A stretch of DNA of 64,000 nt from an uncultured Alphaproteobacteria bacterium (GCA_934277435.1 CAKQUE010000003.1:1-64000), one strand, 5' to 3'. Shown: positions 6,864-15,608, counted from the stretch's first letter. A program made the numbers and translations. The notes: generated by a model not told the origin, from the letters alone.

Positions 6864-9059
6864 ATGTTTACGCTAAAACTTTTACTTAAACGTTCGTGTT
6901 GGACGTTTATCTTTATGGCGTTAGCTTTGCCTGTGTCGGCCAGAGTTTGCTTTTTGCCAGACTCGACCGATTGCGGTGAAGGTGGTGTTAGTGTGCCAGA
7001 TGTGCAGGTAAAGGTAACCTGCGCCACTTATGGCGGTTACGAAACACCGGAAGCTTGTTTGGCGGCTCTAAAAGACGAAACCGCCCAAACCTGCATTCTT
7101 AATTCTGGTTGTTATTATCCAAAATGCGCTTATGACAGCGAACGTAATTGCAAAAGGGAAAATCCTAATAAAAACTGCTTGAGTAAAGATGTTGAGGGCG
7201 TAAAATGCTGGTACTCAAAGCTGAAAACCTGTTCTGAACAAGGTTACAAATCTAAGTGCGATGACGATGAAGATTCGGGAAATGCTCTTTCTAATGTAGA
7301 GGCTTCAGACGGTCCTTGCTATAAATGCACACCTAAAAAAAATTGTAACCAATTACCAGGAAAGTATTATGGTCCAAAAGACACTTGCCCGCAGTATACC
7401 GACCGTGAAGACGCAGGTATTTCTGCTAAAGACGGTAAATGTTCTGTTTGTAAACCACAAGCTTGCACTACAATAGATACAGCGTATAAAAACGAGGCTC
7501 AAAAAGGCACTTGCGGTTCTGGTAAAACGCCTACACCAGTAGCTGGAACAGAGAATGCTGTCGATGGTCCTTGCTACACTTGTGAATGGGGTACAGTTGA
7601 TATTGTTAAACCAGTTATTACTATAACCTATAAAGAGACATATCATAGTTTGACACCGAGTACGGGTGCAGATCCTGATAAGTATTATTACAAAACACTC
7701 AAATTTACAGCAACTTCATCTGATACTATCAATAGAACTATTCAGATGAAAACTTACCCGAGTAGAACATGTGGACTGGAACACCAAACCAGCTCTCCTG
7801 TTACAATTAATGAGGGTGTGGAAACTACATATTCAAGTTCATGTGGCGTAAGTTCTGTAGAGCTGCTAACTACTAGTACTGCTGCATTAGATACTTTTAT
7901 TAATGGTACAAAAGTTTATAGATTTACGCCATCTATTAGCAACCCTAAAGAAGATTTTGCCCAATTGGACGGTAAAACTGTTGAAGCCCAAGGCTATACT
8001 CTTAAGTTTGTAAAAGATAGTTCTAGCACGCAAACTGACCCGAACGAAGGCAAAACTTATTATGTTCTTTTGGATAGAAATGTCCAAGCCGGAACTATGG
8101 ATAAGGATAAATGTAAATTCTCAGTTGAAGGAAAAATAACATATCCTGGTATAAGTGGTGATTCATTTATGAAAGAGGTTTACTTTGGTGCAAAAATTGC
8201 CGGCTACATAGATTTTAATGAAAATGGTTTGAATTCTGAGGACGATTATCCAAAAAAATCTTACACTATGCCTGTTCAAAATTTGATGAGCAATGTCAAT
8301 AGTTATACTCGTGACGCTGGTTATGGAGATTATTATGAGGTAGGGAGCTCGCTGCCTTGCGAAAATGAAAATCACTATAGCGCATATTCAGCCCTCAATG
8401 CTTCAGATTTCTGGGTAGGCTTTGAAAGTGGAGGAAACTTATACAATGATGCAAACAAACTTGATTCTGGTGATTCTCAAAGATGTAAAACCATAAGCAA
8501 GAATGGTTCTTCAAGAACTATCTGTGTGAAATATGATACCGAAAAAACTGTTAAATTTGTATATGACACTAATTGTCCGAAAGCTACACATAGCAATATG
8601 TTTGGCGCTACAATAACTGCTCCAGATGGAGAACAATATACAATAGGAAAGTGTATTCCTTCACAAGAAGGAGATAAAAGTAATTGTAGGGATGATATAT
8701 CTGATAGTGTAGAAATTCCGTATAAACAAAACGGTTCTTACAGTTTACGTTTTGCTTGTGTCGGTGGTAGGTGTGGTGGAACTGTATATAGACATGGCGC
8801 AAAGATTAGCAGTTATGACGGTACTATGAGTAATATTGTAATTAATGACGCTATTACTGAAAACACATATTCATTTTCACCAACTGCGGAAATGACCTAT
8901 AAATTTACAGCAGATTGCAAAGATATTTTAATAGATCATTGTAATGGAAATATCTATATGGCAAGTGGTCCATATAAAAATGAATATTGTGAAAGGGCGC
9001 AGCAATTGTGTCCTAGTCACTATCAAAATTATACTATATGTAATAATCATTTAGAATAA
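6864..9059 (+). CDS. Large Cys-rich secreted protein
   Basis: A 731-aa product. ATG 6864 is chosen because AAGGAG lies 8 nt upstream and it gives a proper signal peptide (SCWTFIFMALALPVSARVC). The N-terminal third (residues 30-235) is very Cys-rich and has three related units ending in DGPCYKC, DGKCSVC and DGPCYTC. The middle (residues 235-480) looks like beta-sandwich repeats. The string YIDFNENGLNSEDDYP near residue 450 resembles the Asp/Asn-rich calcium loop seen in GEVED-type surface proteins. The C-terminal third has further Cys pairs. The many Cys imply disulfides made in the periplasm, so a surface or secreted role is inferred. No enzyme motif is visible. It stands alone, followed by a strong terminator. 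Confidence 0.75.
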   Translation: MFTLKLLLKRSCWTFIFMALALPVSARVCFLPDSTDCGEGGVSVPDVQVKVTCATYGGYETPEACLAALKDETAQTCILNSGCYYPKCAYDSERNCKRENPNKNCLSKDVEGVKCWYSKLKTCSEQGYKSKCDDDEDSGNALSNVEASDGPCYKCTPKKNCNQLPGKYYGPKDTCPQYTDREDAGISAKDGKCSVCKPQACTTIDTAYKNEAQKGTCGSGKTPTPVAGTENAVDGPCYTCEWGTVDIVKPVITITYKETYHSLTPSTGADPDKYYYKTLKFTATSSDTINRTIQMKTYPSRTCGLEHQTSSPVTINEGVETTYSSSCGVSSVELLTTSTAALDTFINGTKVYRFTPSISNPKEDFAQLDGKTVEAQGYTLKFVKDSSSTQTDPNEGKTYYVLLDRNVQAGTMDKDKCKFSVEGKITYPGISGDSFMKEVYFGAKIAGYIDFNENGLNSEDDYPKKSYTMPVQNLMSNVNSYTRDAGYGDYYEVGSSLPCENENHYSAYSALNASDFWVGFESGGNLYNDANKLDSGDSQRCKTISKNGSSRTICVKYDTEKTVKFVYDTNCPKATHSNMFGATITAPDGEQYTIGKCIPSQEGDKSNCRDDISDSVEIPYKQNGSYSLRFACVGGRCGGTVYRHGAKISSYDGTMSNIVINDAITENTYSFSPTAEMTYKFTADCKDILIDHCNGNIYMASGPYKNEYCERAQQLCPSHYQNYTICNNHLE

Positions 9060-9069
9060 CTTAAACCAA

Positions 9070-9108
9070 AAAGGCGGGGTGGATTTATCCCCGCCTTTCG
9101 TTTTTTTA
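9070..9108 (+). terminator. Strong intrinsic terminator
   Basis: AAGGCGGGG (9071-9079) pairs with CCCCGCCTT (9089-9097), followed by TCG and a run of seven Ts. Confidence 0.9.
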
Positions 9109-9188
9109 ACCTCGCTCCTTGCGGGAGAGGTCGACACGTTAGTGTCGGGTGAGGGGCACTTTGCGAGCTAGCCGCAAACGCTAAGACG
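9109..9188. repeat. GC-rich palindromic spacer, likely dispersed repeat
   Basis: Contains gacac-gtta-gtgtc (hairpin near 9133-9146) flanked by cctcgctccttgcgggagagg and gggtgagggg. Its base composition differs sharply from the genes around it. The look is that of a dispersed intergenic repeat; no second full copy is in the window. Confidence 0.4.
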
Positions 9189-9484
9189 GCGTTTTTTAGC
9201 CTCCGCTCTCGACGTCATTCTTCAGCGCCTCATGCCGCTTTATAGGCTGAGGCAGACTGGAGAATCCATGACCTTGTTGCCCACGGCAACGCATATTGAC
9301 ATTGCTACCGCAATGGCGTTAAAACCGACACAGTTTTTTCGTTTTTCAACACCAGTCATCCTAGGCCTTGTGCCTAGGATCTTCTGGCAACAAACATCTA
9401 ACCAAGTCAATAAATTAGCCTTATTATTGCATAAGGAGTATGCTTACACAAGGTTATCGGGACAGGCCCGATAATGACTGGTGC
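9189..9484. repeat. Palindromic intergenic repeat, copy 1
   Basis: First copy of a roughly 300-bp element. It contains nested inverted repeats: gttgcc-cac-ggcaac, atcctaggc with gcctaggat, tatcggg with cccgata, and an outer pair caccagtcat with atgactggtg. The core matches, in layout, the palindromes starting gtcatcc...ggatc that are dispersed in many alphaproteobacterial genomes. A short open frame runs through it (VILGLVPRIFWQQTSN) but has no ribosome site and is not called as a gene. Confidence 0.8.
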
Positions 9485-9512
9485 TAGGGGCGCTGCCTAG
9501 TACTTGCCGCTA

Positions 9513-9804
9513 GCGTTTTTTAGCCTCCGCTCTCAACGTCATTCTCGCCGACCACACCCTGCTGGCTGTGCCATGCTGGAAAATCCACAACCTTGTTGCC
9601 CACGGCAACGCATATTGACATTGCTACCGCAATGGCGTTAAAACCGACACAGTTTTTTCGTTTTTCAACACCAGTCATCCTAGGCCTTGTGCCTAGGATC
9701 TTCTGGCAACAAACATCTAACCAAATCAATAAATTAGCCTTATTATTGCATAAGGAGTATGCTTACACAAGATTATCGGGACAGGCCCGATAATGACGGG
9801 TGCC
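9513..9804. repeat. Palindromic intergenic repeat, copy 2
   Basis: Second copy of the element at 9189. From 9591 to about 9797 it is nearly identical to 9272-9478 (offset 319 bp); I see only a couple of substitutions, for example ggttatcgg/gattatcgg. The first 30 bp are also conserved (offset 324 bp), while the short stretch between (9551-9590 here) has diverged. The two copies lie in the same orientation. Confidence 0.85.
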
Positions 9805-9854
9805 AAAAACACCGCTTAGTTCAATAGTGTTGAAAAAATAGAAAATAAACATCA

Positions 9855-9884
9855 CAAAAAATCCCCTCATCTTGCGGTGAGGGG
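9855..9884 (-). terminator. Terminator of the rpsF-rpsR-rplI operon
   Basis: On the minus strand CCCCTCA (9884-9878) pairs with TGAGGGG (9869-9863), followed by an A/T run of Ts at 9861-9855. Confidence 0.8.
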
Positions 9885-9913
9885 AAAACTTTTTCAACTT
9901 ATAAATTAAGATT

Positions 9914-10399
9914 TTATTCTTGATTATAAGCTTTAGCTTGCTTTTTAGCTTCTTCAGAAGTTCTGGCAATGTTAATCAGAATAGTCTGAGAAACTTCAGG
10001 ATGCAAGTTCAATTTTACTTGGTAAATACCCAAATCTTTGATTGGTTTTTCCAAATAAACATAACGACGAGCAACATCAAAGCCAGCGTCTTTAATAGCA
10101 GCGGCAATGTCACGAATGGTTACAGAACCATACAATTGACCGGTTTCTGCAGCTTGACGAATCAAAACAGCGTTAAAGCCGTTCAAAGATTCAGCCAATT
10201 TAGAAGCAGTTTCAAACAATTCTTGGTTGTGAGCTTCTAAAGCTGCTTTTTGAGCTTCAAAATAAGCCATGTTGGTATCTGTTGCGCGCAAAGCTTTGCC
10301 TTGAGGCAACAAATAGTTACGGGCATAACCGTTTTTTACGTTTACTTTATCGCCCATTCTGCCCAATTTTTCTACGTGTTCGAGTAAAATTACTTCCAT
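9914..10399 (-). CDS. rplI: 50S ribosomal protein L9
   Basis: Large-subunit ribosomal protein. The N-terminal domain carries the L9 signature (ILLEHVEKLGRMGDKVNVKNGYARNYLLP), followed by the long connecting helix (residues 40-80) and the C-terminal RNA-binding domain. The second of two adjacent Met codons is chosen because GGAGG is then 5 nt upstream; the first Met (10402) would leave only 2 nt. At 161 aa it is slightly longer than the E. coli protein (149 aa), with a charged tail (EEAKKQAKAYNQE). Last gene of the operon. Confidence 0.97.
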   Translation of the reverse strand: MEVILLEHVEKLGRMGDKVNVKNGYARNYLLPQGKALRATDTNMAYFEAQKAALEAHNQELFETASKLAESLNGFNAVLIRQAAETGQLYGSVTIRDIAAAIKDAGFDVARRYVYLEKPIKDLGIYQVKLNLHPEVSQTILINIARTSEEAKKQAKAYNQE

Positions 10400-10408
10400 C
10401 ATATCCTC

Positions 10409-10633
10409 CTACATAGCAACATAAGGTAACAAAGCAATATAGCGAGCGCGTTTGATAGCGCGGGCTAATTCTCTTTGTTTTTTAGCCGAAACAGAAGTGA
10501 TGCGTGAAGGAATAATTTTACCTTTTTCTGAAACGTAACGAGACAGAAGTTTTACATCTTTATAATCAATTTTCAAGCCGTTTTCACCAGAGAACGGGCA
10601 AGTTTTTCTTTTGAAAAATGTTTGTTTAGCCAT
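10409..10633 (-). CDS. rpsR: 30S ribosomal protein S18
   Basis: Small-subunit protein that forms a heterodimer with S6. The 74-aa protein starts MAKQTFFKRKTCPFSG and contains the conserved S18 core IDYKDVKLLSRYVSEKGKI, then KKQRELARAIKRARYIALLP. The frame is open further upstream, but AAGGAG 9 nt before ATG 10633 decides the start. Located between rpsF and rplI with short gaps (13 and 9 nt). Confidence 0.97.
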   Translation of the reverse strand: MAKQTFFKRKTCPFSGENGLKIDYKDVKLLSRYVSEKGKIIPSRITSVSAKKQRELARAIKRARYIALLPYVAM

Positions 10634-10646
10634 TGTCATAAACTCC

Positions 10647-10982
10647 TTATGCTTCTGCAACAGCAGCATCTTCTTCAGAAGCTACATCGTTGTTGAAATC
10701 TTCTACTCTTACAGTCATGTAACGAATGATGTCTTCGTTCAATCTAACGAGTCTTTCATATTCTGCAACAGCTTTAGCCGGAGCAACAATGTTTAACAAA
10801 ACATAATAACCTTTACGGTTTTTTTTGATGCGGTAAGCGAGGTTTTTCAAGCCCCAGTTATCAACTTTTACTACTTCTCCGCCTTCTTTCTTAATCACTT
10901 CGCTCAATTCTGAAACGAGAGTGTTAATTTGAGAAGCGCCGAGATCCTGACGAGCGATTAAAACGCTTTCATAATTTGCCAT
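10647..10982 (-). CDS. rpsF: 30S ribosomal protein S6
   Basis: Small-subunit protein that binds S18 and the central domain of 16S rRNA. The 111-aa protein has the S6 ferredoxin-like fold with YESVLIARQDL at the start, VDNWGLKNLAYRIKKNRKGYYVLLN in the middle and VRLNEDIIRYMTV near the end. A short acidic/Ala tail follows (ASEEDAAVAEA). AGGAG precedes the ATG. First gene of the operon, and likely the sensor of the leader described at 11017-11072. Confidence 0.97.
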   Translation of the reverse strand: MANYESVLIARQDLGASQINTLVSELSEVIKKEGGEVVKVDNWGLKNLAYRIKKNRKGYYVLLNIVAPAKAVAEYERLVRLNEDIIRYMTVRVEDFNNDVASEEDAAVAEA

Positions 10983-11016
10983 ATTTTAATATCTCCTTAT
11001 GGATTACTCAACAAAT

Positions 11017-11072
11017 GACCCTTGGCGGGGTCGGTTAATGTATAGCCGAACTATAAAACATTCGGCAAGGGA
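11017..11072 (-). promoter_or_regulatory. Putative S6:S18-binding leader of rpsF
   Basis: In the minus-strand leader, gtcccttg (11072-11065) can pair with caagggtc (11024-11017). Directly inside is CCG followed by a hairpin ccgaa/ttcgg, and a second CCG occurs on the 3' side. The S6:S18 autoregulatory motif known from bacterial rpsF leaders is a stem with a bulged CCG that mimics the S18-binding site in 16S rRNA. Location and layout fit; the match is by eye. Confidence 0.5.
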
Positions 11073-11080
11073 CGCTTGCT

Positions 11081-11108
11081 AATATACACAAACCGGCTGT
11101 AAATGCAA
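11081..11108 (-). promoter_or_regulatory. Predicted promoter of the rpsF operon
   Basis: Minus strand: -35 TTGCAT (11108-11103), 16-nt spacer, -10 TATATT (11086-11081). This would start the transcript right at the leader stem. Confidence 0.55.
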
Positions 11109-11119
11109 GGATTTTTTTC

Positions 11120-11147
11120 TGGTTGAAAGCTGATTCTTAAATATAAT
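11120..11147 (+). promoter_or_regulatory. Candidate promoter of the lipoprotein-comM run
   Basis: -35-like TGGTTG (11120-11125), 16-nt spacer, perfect -10 TATAAT (11142-11147). The leader is about 45 nt to ATG 11199. Confidence 0.4.
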
Positions 11148-11198
11148 TTTAACATTTTACCGTTATGCTGAATAAAAATGGCTTTAAAAAGAGGAAAA

Positions 11199-11759
11199 AT
11201 GATAAAGTTTTATAAAATTTTTTTGGCTTTGCTGGTAATGCTTAGTTTTAGCGCCTGTGTGGAGATTGAACCAGAGCCGCGCTTTGCCGGGCAGTCTGCT
11301 CCAAGCGTGCAATATGCCGAGCCGCAAGCAGTGGAATATGTTGATGAATATGCGTATTCGCCTTGTTTGCAAGAAACAACGGTGGTGGTGTATGACGATG
11401 CCGGAGCTTATCAGGTTCCTGGCTGCGTGATGACGGCTGAAGCGCCAATGTTTGAAAGTGCATCCGGCGAAAACGAAGATGAAGAAATTGATCCAGACGA
11501 TATTGAGGGTGAATTTCCGCACGTCACAAATAATAAGTATATGCCGCGTCAAGTGGTAATGCAAAATTTGCAAACTCGAGTTTTGGCTTATTGCCGCGGT
11601 ACGGACGATGAAATTAATGAATGCATTTCTCGCTTGGAATGCGCTGGTTACACACAGCTTAGAAACGTGCCGACGATGCCGGCTAAATATGATATTTTGA
11701 AAAAAGGCACTTATCCGACGCGGCGTTGGCGCAATGGTGAAACAGTGCCGAGATGGTAG
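11199..11759 (+). CDS. Predicted lipoprotein of unknown function
   Basis: A 186-aa product beginning MIKFYKIFLALLVMLSFSAC, a lipoprotein signal with lipobox FSAC (Cys at about residue 20). ATG 11199 is chosen over ATG 11178 because GAGGA lies 5-8 nt upstream. The mature part is acidic and disordered to about residue 110 (EDEEIDPDDIEGEFP), then a compact C-terminal region with several Cys (YCRGTDDEINECISRLECAGY) and a basic tail (PTRRWRNGETVPRW). I do not recognise a family. It ends 9 nt before the ComM/YifB gene. Confidence 0.65.
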   Translation: MIKFYKIFLALLVMLSFSACVEIEPEPRFAGQSAPSVQYAEPQAVEYVDEYAYSPCLQETTVVVYDDAGAYQVPGCVMTAEAPMFESASGENEDEEIDPDDIEGEFPHVTNNKYMPRQVVMQNLQTRVLAYCRGTDDEINECISRLECAGYTQLRNVPTMPAKYDILKKGTYPTRRWRNGETVPRW

Positions 11760-11768
11760 GAGTTTTGT

Positions 11769-13292
11769 ATGCAGGCGCATGTTAATACCATAGCTTTTAA
11801 CGGACTGGATACGCTGGATGTGGATTTGCAATTGCAAATTTCGTCCGGCATTCCGGCTTTTAATATTGTGGGGTTGCCGGATAAAACTATTGCCGAAAGC
11901 AAAGAACGTGTGCGGGCTGCCTTAAATTCGATTGGTCTGGAGCTACCGGCAAAACGTATTATCATCAATCTTGCTCCTGCCGATTTACTTAAAGAAGGCT
12001 CTCATTTTGATTTGCCGATAGCGTTGGCTATTTTGGCTGGATTGGGAATTGTTCCGGCAGAAGAAATTGCTAATTATATTGTTATTGGTGAGTTGGGTTT
12101 AGATGGTGCGATTATGCCGGTAAACGGAGTTTTGCCTGTGGCTATACATGCAAATCGCCGTAACAAAGGTTTGGTTTGTCCGGAAATAGAGGGAAGTGAA
12201 GCGGTTTGGTCAGGGCTGACAGATATTGTGGCTGCGCCGAGCTTGCTTTCTTTAATCAATCATTTTAAAGGCGTGCAGCAACTGCCAAAACCAATCGCTC
12301 GTCAAAGAAAAAGTCAAACTTCTACTTTGGATATGTCTGATGTAAAAGGGCAAGAAACGGCAAAACGCGCGTTGGAAATCGCCGCGGCCGGAGCGCATAA
12401 TATGCTGATGGTTGGCACCCCTGGAGCCGGCAAATCTATGTTGGCCTCTCGTTTGACAACAATTTTGCCGCCGCTTACCACTGAAGAAGCGTTGGAAACT
12501 TGTATGATTCATTCTATTGCTGGAGAATTGAAAAACGGCGAAATCAGCTTTGAACGCCCATATCGCGACCCGCATCACAACGCTTCGACACCGGCTTTAA
12601 TCGGCGGTGGACGCAAGGGTGTCCCTGGCGAAATATCGTTGGCGCATAATGGCGTGTTGTTTTTAGATGAACTGCCGGAATTTAACCGCGCCACGCTAGA
12701 AGCGCTTCGGCAACCGATTGAAACCGGTTATGTCAGTATTTCACGCGTTAATTGCCATACACAATATCCGGCAAATTTTCAACTGATTGCGGCAATGAAC
12801 CCGTGTCGCTGCGGCTATTTGGGATGTCAGGGACAGGAATGTTCGCGCGCTCCGAAATGTGCCGAAGAATATCAATCGCGTATTTCTGGTCCGCTAATGG
12901 ATAGATTCGATATTCATATTCAGGTGCCGCCGGTCAGCCCGTGGGAAATGTCAGAAGTTAAAAAAGGCGAAAGCTCGGCTGTTATTCGGCAAAGAGTGGT
13001 TGCCGCGCGCAAAATTCAAGAAGAACGTTTCAAAAAACTAGGCTATCCGACACTGCATACAAATTCACAGCTTAAAGGCGATTTGCTGGAAGATGCAGTT
13101 AAATTGGACGCCGAAACACAAAAAATGCTGATAGCCTTTGCCGATAAAATGAAAATGTCGGCGCGGGCTTATCATCGAACTTTAAAGCTTGCTCGTACAA
13201 TTGCGGACTTGCAAAATGAACAAAAAGTGTCTAAAGTACACATAGCTGAGGCATTGTCATATCGTTATGTCATGCCGTCTAAACAGGTATAG
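11769..13292 (+). CDS. comM: ComM/YifB-family AAA+ ATPase (Mg chelatase-like)
   Basis: The 507-aa protein has the full family layout: an N-terminal Lon-S16-like domain (residues 1-170), an AAA+ core with Walker A GTPGAGKS (about residues 216-223) and Walker B LFLDELPEF, a Cys-rich insertion (NPCRCGYLGCQGQECSRAPKC) that probably binds zinc, and a C-terminal Mg-chelatase-type helical domain. ComM is a hexameric helicase that drives branch migration during natural transformation in some bacteria; in others the role is unknown. Length is normal (about 505 aa). It sits between envelope genes. Confidence 0.93.
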   Translation: MQAHVNTIAFNGLDTLDVDLQLQISSGIPAFNIVGLPDKTIAESKERVRAALNSIGLELPAKRIIINLAPADLLKEGSHFDLPIALAILAGLGIVPAEEIANYIVIGELGLDGAIMPVNGVLPVAIHANRRNKGLVCPEIEGSEAVWSGLTDIVAAPSLLSLINHFKGVQQLPKPIARQRKSQTSTLDMSDVKGQETAKRALEIAAAGAHNMLMVGTPGAGKSMLASRLTTILPPLTTEEALETCMIHSIAGELKNGEISFERPYRDPHHNASTPALIGGGRKGVPGEISLAHNGVLFLDELPEFNRATLEALRQPIETGYVSISRVNCHTQYPANFQLIAAMNPCRCGYLGCQGQECSRAPKCAEEYQSRISGPLMDRFDIHIQVPPVSPWEMSEVKKGESSAVIRQRVVAARKIQEERFKKLGYPTLHTNSQLKGDLLEDAVKLDAETQKMLIAFADKMKMSARAYHRTLKLARTIADLQNEQKVSKVHIAEALSYRYVMPSKQV

Positions 13293-13304
13293 GAGTATAA
13301 ACTT

Positions 13305-15608
13305 ATGAATAAATCTCGTAAATTGGCTTATTTATTGGCAACCATGGCAGGAATTTGTCTGCTTAGCGCTGCCGCTCTGGCTGCCGGATATGGTAATGCA
13401 CCGCAGCCCGAACCGGTTAATGATAAGGACGGAAGCCTTTTCCCAGGGGGCTCTTGTACCAACTGTGACTCAAAAGATAAAGACGGAAGTCTTTTTCCGG
13501 GTGGACCATGCGTGTCTTGCACTAAAGACGGCAGTCTCTTCCCAGGAGGCTCTTGCAAATCTTGCACTAAAGACGGCAGTATTTTCCCTGGTCCGTGCCA
13601 AAAATGCGTAAAACGTCAAGCTCAGCGCAAAATCAAAAATTATGTACCTTATACTCCGGTTGTTTATGACGCTGTGGCTCGCAATTGCTGCGCAATGGCT
13701 CCATTGTCTTTGGCTCATGTTGATTTTCGCATCAAGAAAAACGGTTCCGACGGTCCATATAGCACCAAACTCGGTAACTATCGTTTCCGTATTTTCGGCT
13801 GCCGCCGTTATGACAGAGAAGCAATTTTGAACAAAGGCCGCGTTTTAGAAAAAAACATAGCGTTTAACGCTGTGTTTGAAGAAGAAGTCGGCGATTGCTA
13901 CAAAGTTTTGCCTATGCCGCATGACTTGTGTTTGGATGATGGTTCTGCGCAGCTGCCGGAATATGTTTTGACCGCCGAAATCACAGACTATTTTATGAAT
14001 ATTTGTGATGAATACAGTTGGGATAATGCACAGAAAAACAATGCCCGTAATGGTTCTTCAGAAATTACGGTAACTTGGCGTTTGATGGATTTGACGCAAA
14101 CAAAAATTTATTGGAAAGGCGAAAGCACCGGTTACGGCGAATTAGAAGAGGGAGAAACCAACGGTGAAATTAAACTGATTGAACGCGCTTTTGCCGACGC
14201 AACCAGTAATTTACGCAATCTCCCAGGGTTTGAAGAACGTTTGATGATGAGAATGTCGCCAGAAGAAATAGCAGAACAACGTACGGCTTTGATAGAAGAA
14301 GAGCGTGCTTTAGATCCGGCAAAATGCGGATATCGTCAAGAATATCAATGCGCTACACGTTGTGAAATTGGTCGTCCGGGCTTTAATCCGGCTTTGTGTC
14401 AGCAATGCGCTCCATGCCAGCCATGTCAGCCTTGCGGATGTCCAAATCAACAAACTGCGGTAATGCAACCTATTTATGAAAACGGCGGTATTGCGGCCAA
14501 TGGCAATGTTGTTGATAACGCCATATACGAAGACGGCGGTTTCAACGCAACCGGCTGTGCCCCGTGTCAAGCTGCTGATAACGCCATATATGAGGACGGC
14601 GGTTTCAACGCAACCGGCTGTGCTCCGTGCCAGGTAACCCCTGTTCCGGCGCCGGAGATTATTGAAAACGGCGGAGTCATAGAAAATGGTGGTGTTGTCG
14701 AAAACGGCGGAGTTATTGAAGATGGTTCGGTTGTAAGCAATGTAATTGAAGAAAGCGGTGACGTAAACAGCACTTATGACATTATCAACTCCTGCATTGA
14801 TGAAAATGGCAATGTTAAATCTGACGGAATGTGTCAGGTGGTTGATGACACTTGGGTGGATACCGGCGATGTCAAGGTATTGGATAACTTCTGCGTAAAC
14901 GCTACCGACCCTTGTAAACAGCTTTCTCCGGAAACAGTATATCGTTTGCGTTCATCTATTGTGCAAATTCAAAGCTCTAACGGACGTAAAGGCGCTGGTT
15001 TGCTGATTTCTGACCGCTTTATTTTGACGTCGGCTGATTTGGTTGATAAAAATAATAATAACAATGATATCACAACAGTTCGCAATGACAAATTAAAAGC
15101 GCATGCTGTTCGTATCAATCCAGTTAAAAATACGGCGCTGCTGATGCTTGAAACCAGCACTACATATTCGCCGCTGGCTCTGAATTTGAGCTTGCCGGAA
15201 GTTGGACACAACGGTTTCTTGACTTTGGGATTGTTAGACGTTAACAACTTCAAAGACGGTGAGGATTATTTGGAAAACAGCGCCCGCGTTGAAGGCTATC
15301 GTTACAGCGAGGCCAAAGGCGCCGAAATTCTGGCTAATACTTTTGTGCAAAATGTGACTGTTGGCGGTGCTCTGATTTATAAAGACTGCACAATCAACGG
15401 CATGGCGCCGAGCGGCGTAAAAACTAACGATGGTTTGGATATCTTCATTCCAACCGAAACCGCTTTACGCAGCTTGGGTATCAGCATCTGCGGACATGAA
15501 TATGTTGAAGAAAGTCCATGGCAGCAAACTATTTATAAACCGGTTACTTCGCAAATTAAAAAAGTGCAAAAAGCGCCGGAAGCCATGAAAGAAAAAGACC
15601 GAAAATAA
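13305..15608 (+). CDS. Large secreted protein with Cys repeats and degenerate trypsin-like domain
   Basis: A 767-aa product. Signal peptide to about residue 27 (LSAAALAAG). Residues 40-105 hold four copies of KDG(S/I)(L/I)FPG.. followed by CxxC. Residues 115-320 form a compact domain with VLTAEITDYFMNIC and VTWRLMDLTQTKIYWKGES, reminiscent of CsgG-like outer-membrane proteins. Residues 345-490 are low complexity, with two copies of NAIYEDGGFNATGCAPCQ and several VIENGGV units. Residues 545-735 resemble a trypsin-like fold (GAGLLISDRFILTSADLV), but the usual His is Asp 578 and the Ser of GDSGG is Val 686 (TVGGAL), so it is probably not a protease. It starts 12 nt after comM. A scaffold or adhesion role is inference. 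Confidence 0.75.
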   Translation: MNKSRKLAYLLATMAGICLLSAAALAAGYGNAPQPEPVNDKDGSLFPGGSCTNCDSKDKDGSLFPGGPCVSCTKDGSLFPGGSCKSCTKDGSIFPGPCQKCVKRQAQRKIKNYVPYTPVVYDAVARNCCAMAPLSLAHVDFRIKKNGSDGPYSTKLGNYRFRIFGCRRYDREAILNKGRVLEKNIAFNAVFEEEVGDCYKVLPMPHDLCLDDGSAQLPEYVLTAEITDYFMNICDEYSWDNAQKNNARNGSSEITVTWRLMDLTQTKIYWKGESTGYGELEEGETNGEIKLIERAFADATSNLRNLPGFEERLMMRMSPEEIAEQRTALIEEERALDPAKCGYRQEYQCATRCEIGRPGFNPALCQQCAPCQPCQPCGCPNQQTAVMQPIYENGGIAANGNVVDNAIYEDGGFNATGCAPCQAADNAIYEDGGFNATGCAPCQVTPVPAPEIIENGGVIENGGVVENGGVIEDGSVVSNVIEESGDVNSTYDIINSCIDENGNVKSDGMCQVVDDTWVDTGDVKVLDNFCVNATDPCKQLSPETVYRLRSSIVQIQSSNGRKGAGLLISDRFILTSADLVDKNNNNNDITTVRNDKLKAHAVRINPVKNTALLMLETSTTYSPLALNLSLPEVGHNGFLTLGLLDVNNFKDGEDYLENSARVEGYRYSEAKGAEILANTFVQNVTVGGALIYKDCTINGMAPSGVKTNDGLDIFIPTETALRSLGISICGHEYVEESPWQQTIYKPVTSQIKKVQKAPEAMKEKDRK

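Noticed and set aside
9189..9804. Two short frames inside the repeat copies, and the possibility of a CRISPR array
   Set aside because: The frames come from duplicated palindromes and have no ribosome site. There are only two copies of about 300 bp, with no short repeats and unique spacers.
11184..11837. A 217-codon antisense frame across the lipoprotein and comM start
   Set aside because: His/Ile-rich shadow of two real genes; composition is not protein-like.
13305..15608. Active trypsin-like protease
   Set aside because: The His and Ser positions carry Asp and Val, so catalysis by this domain is not expected.
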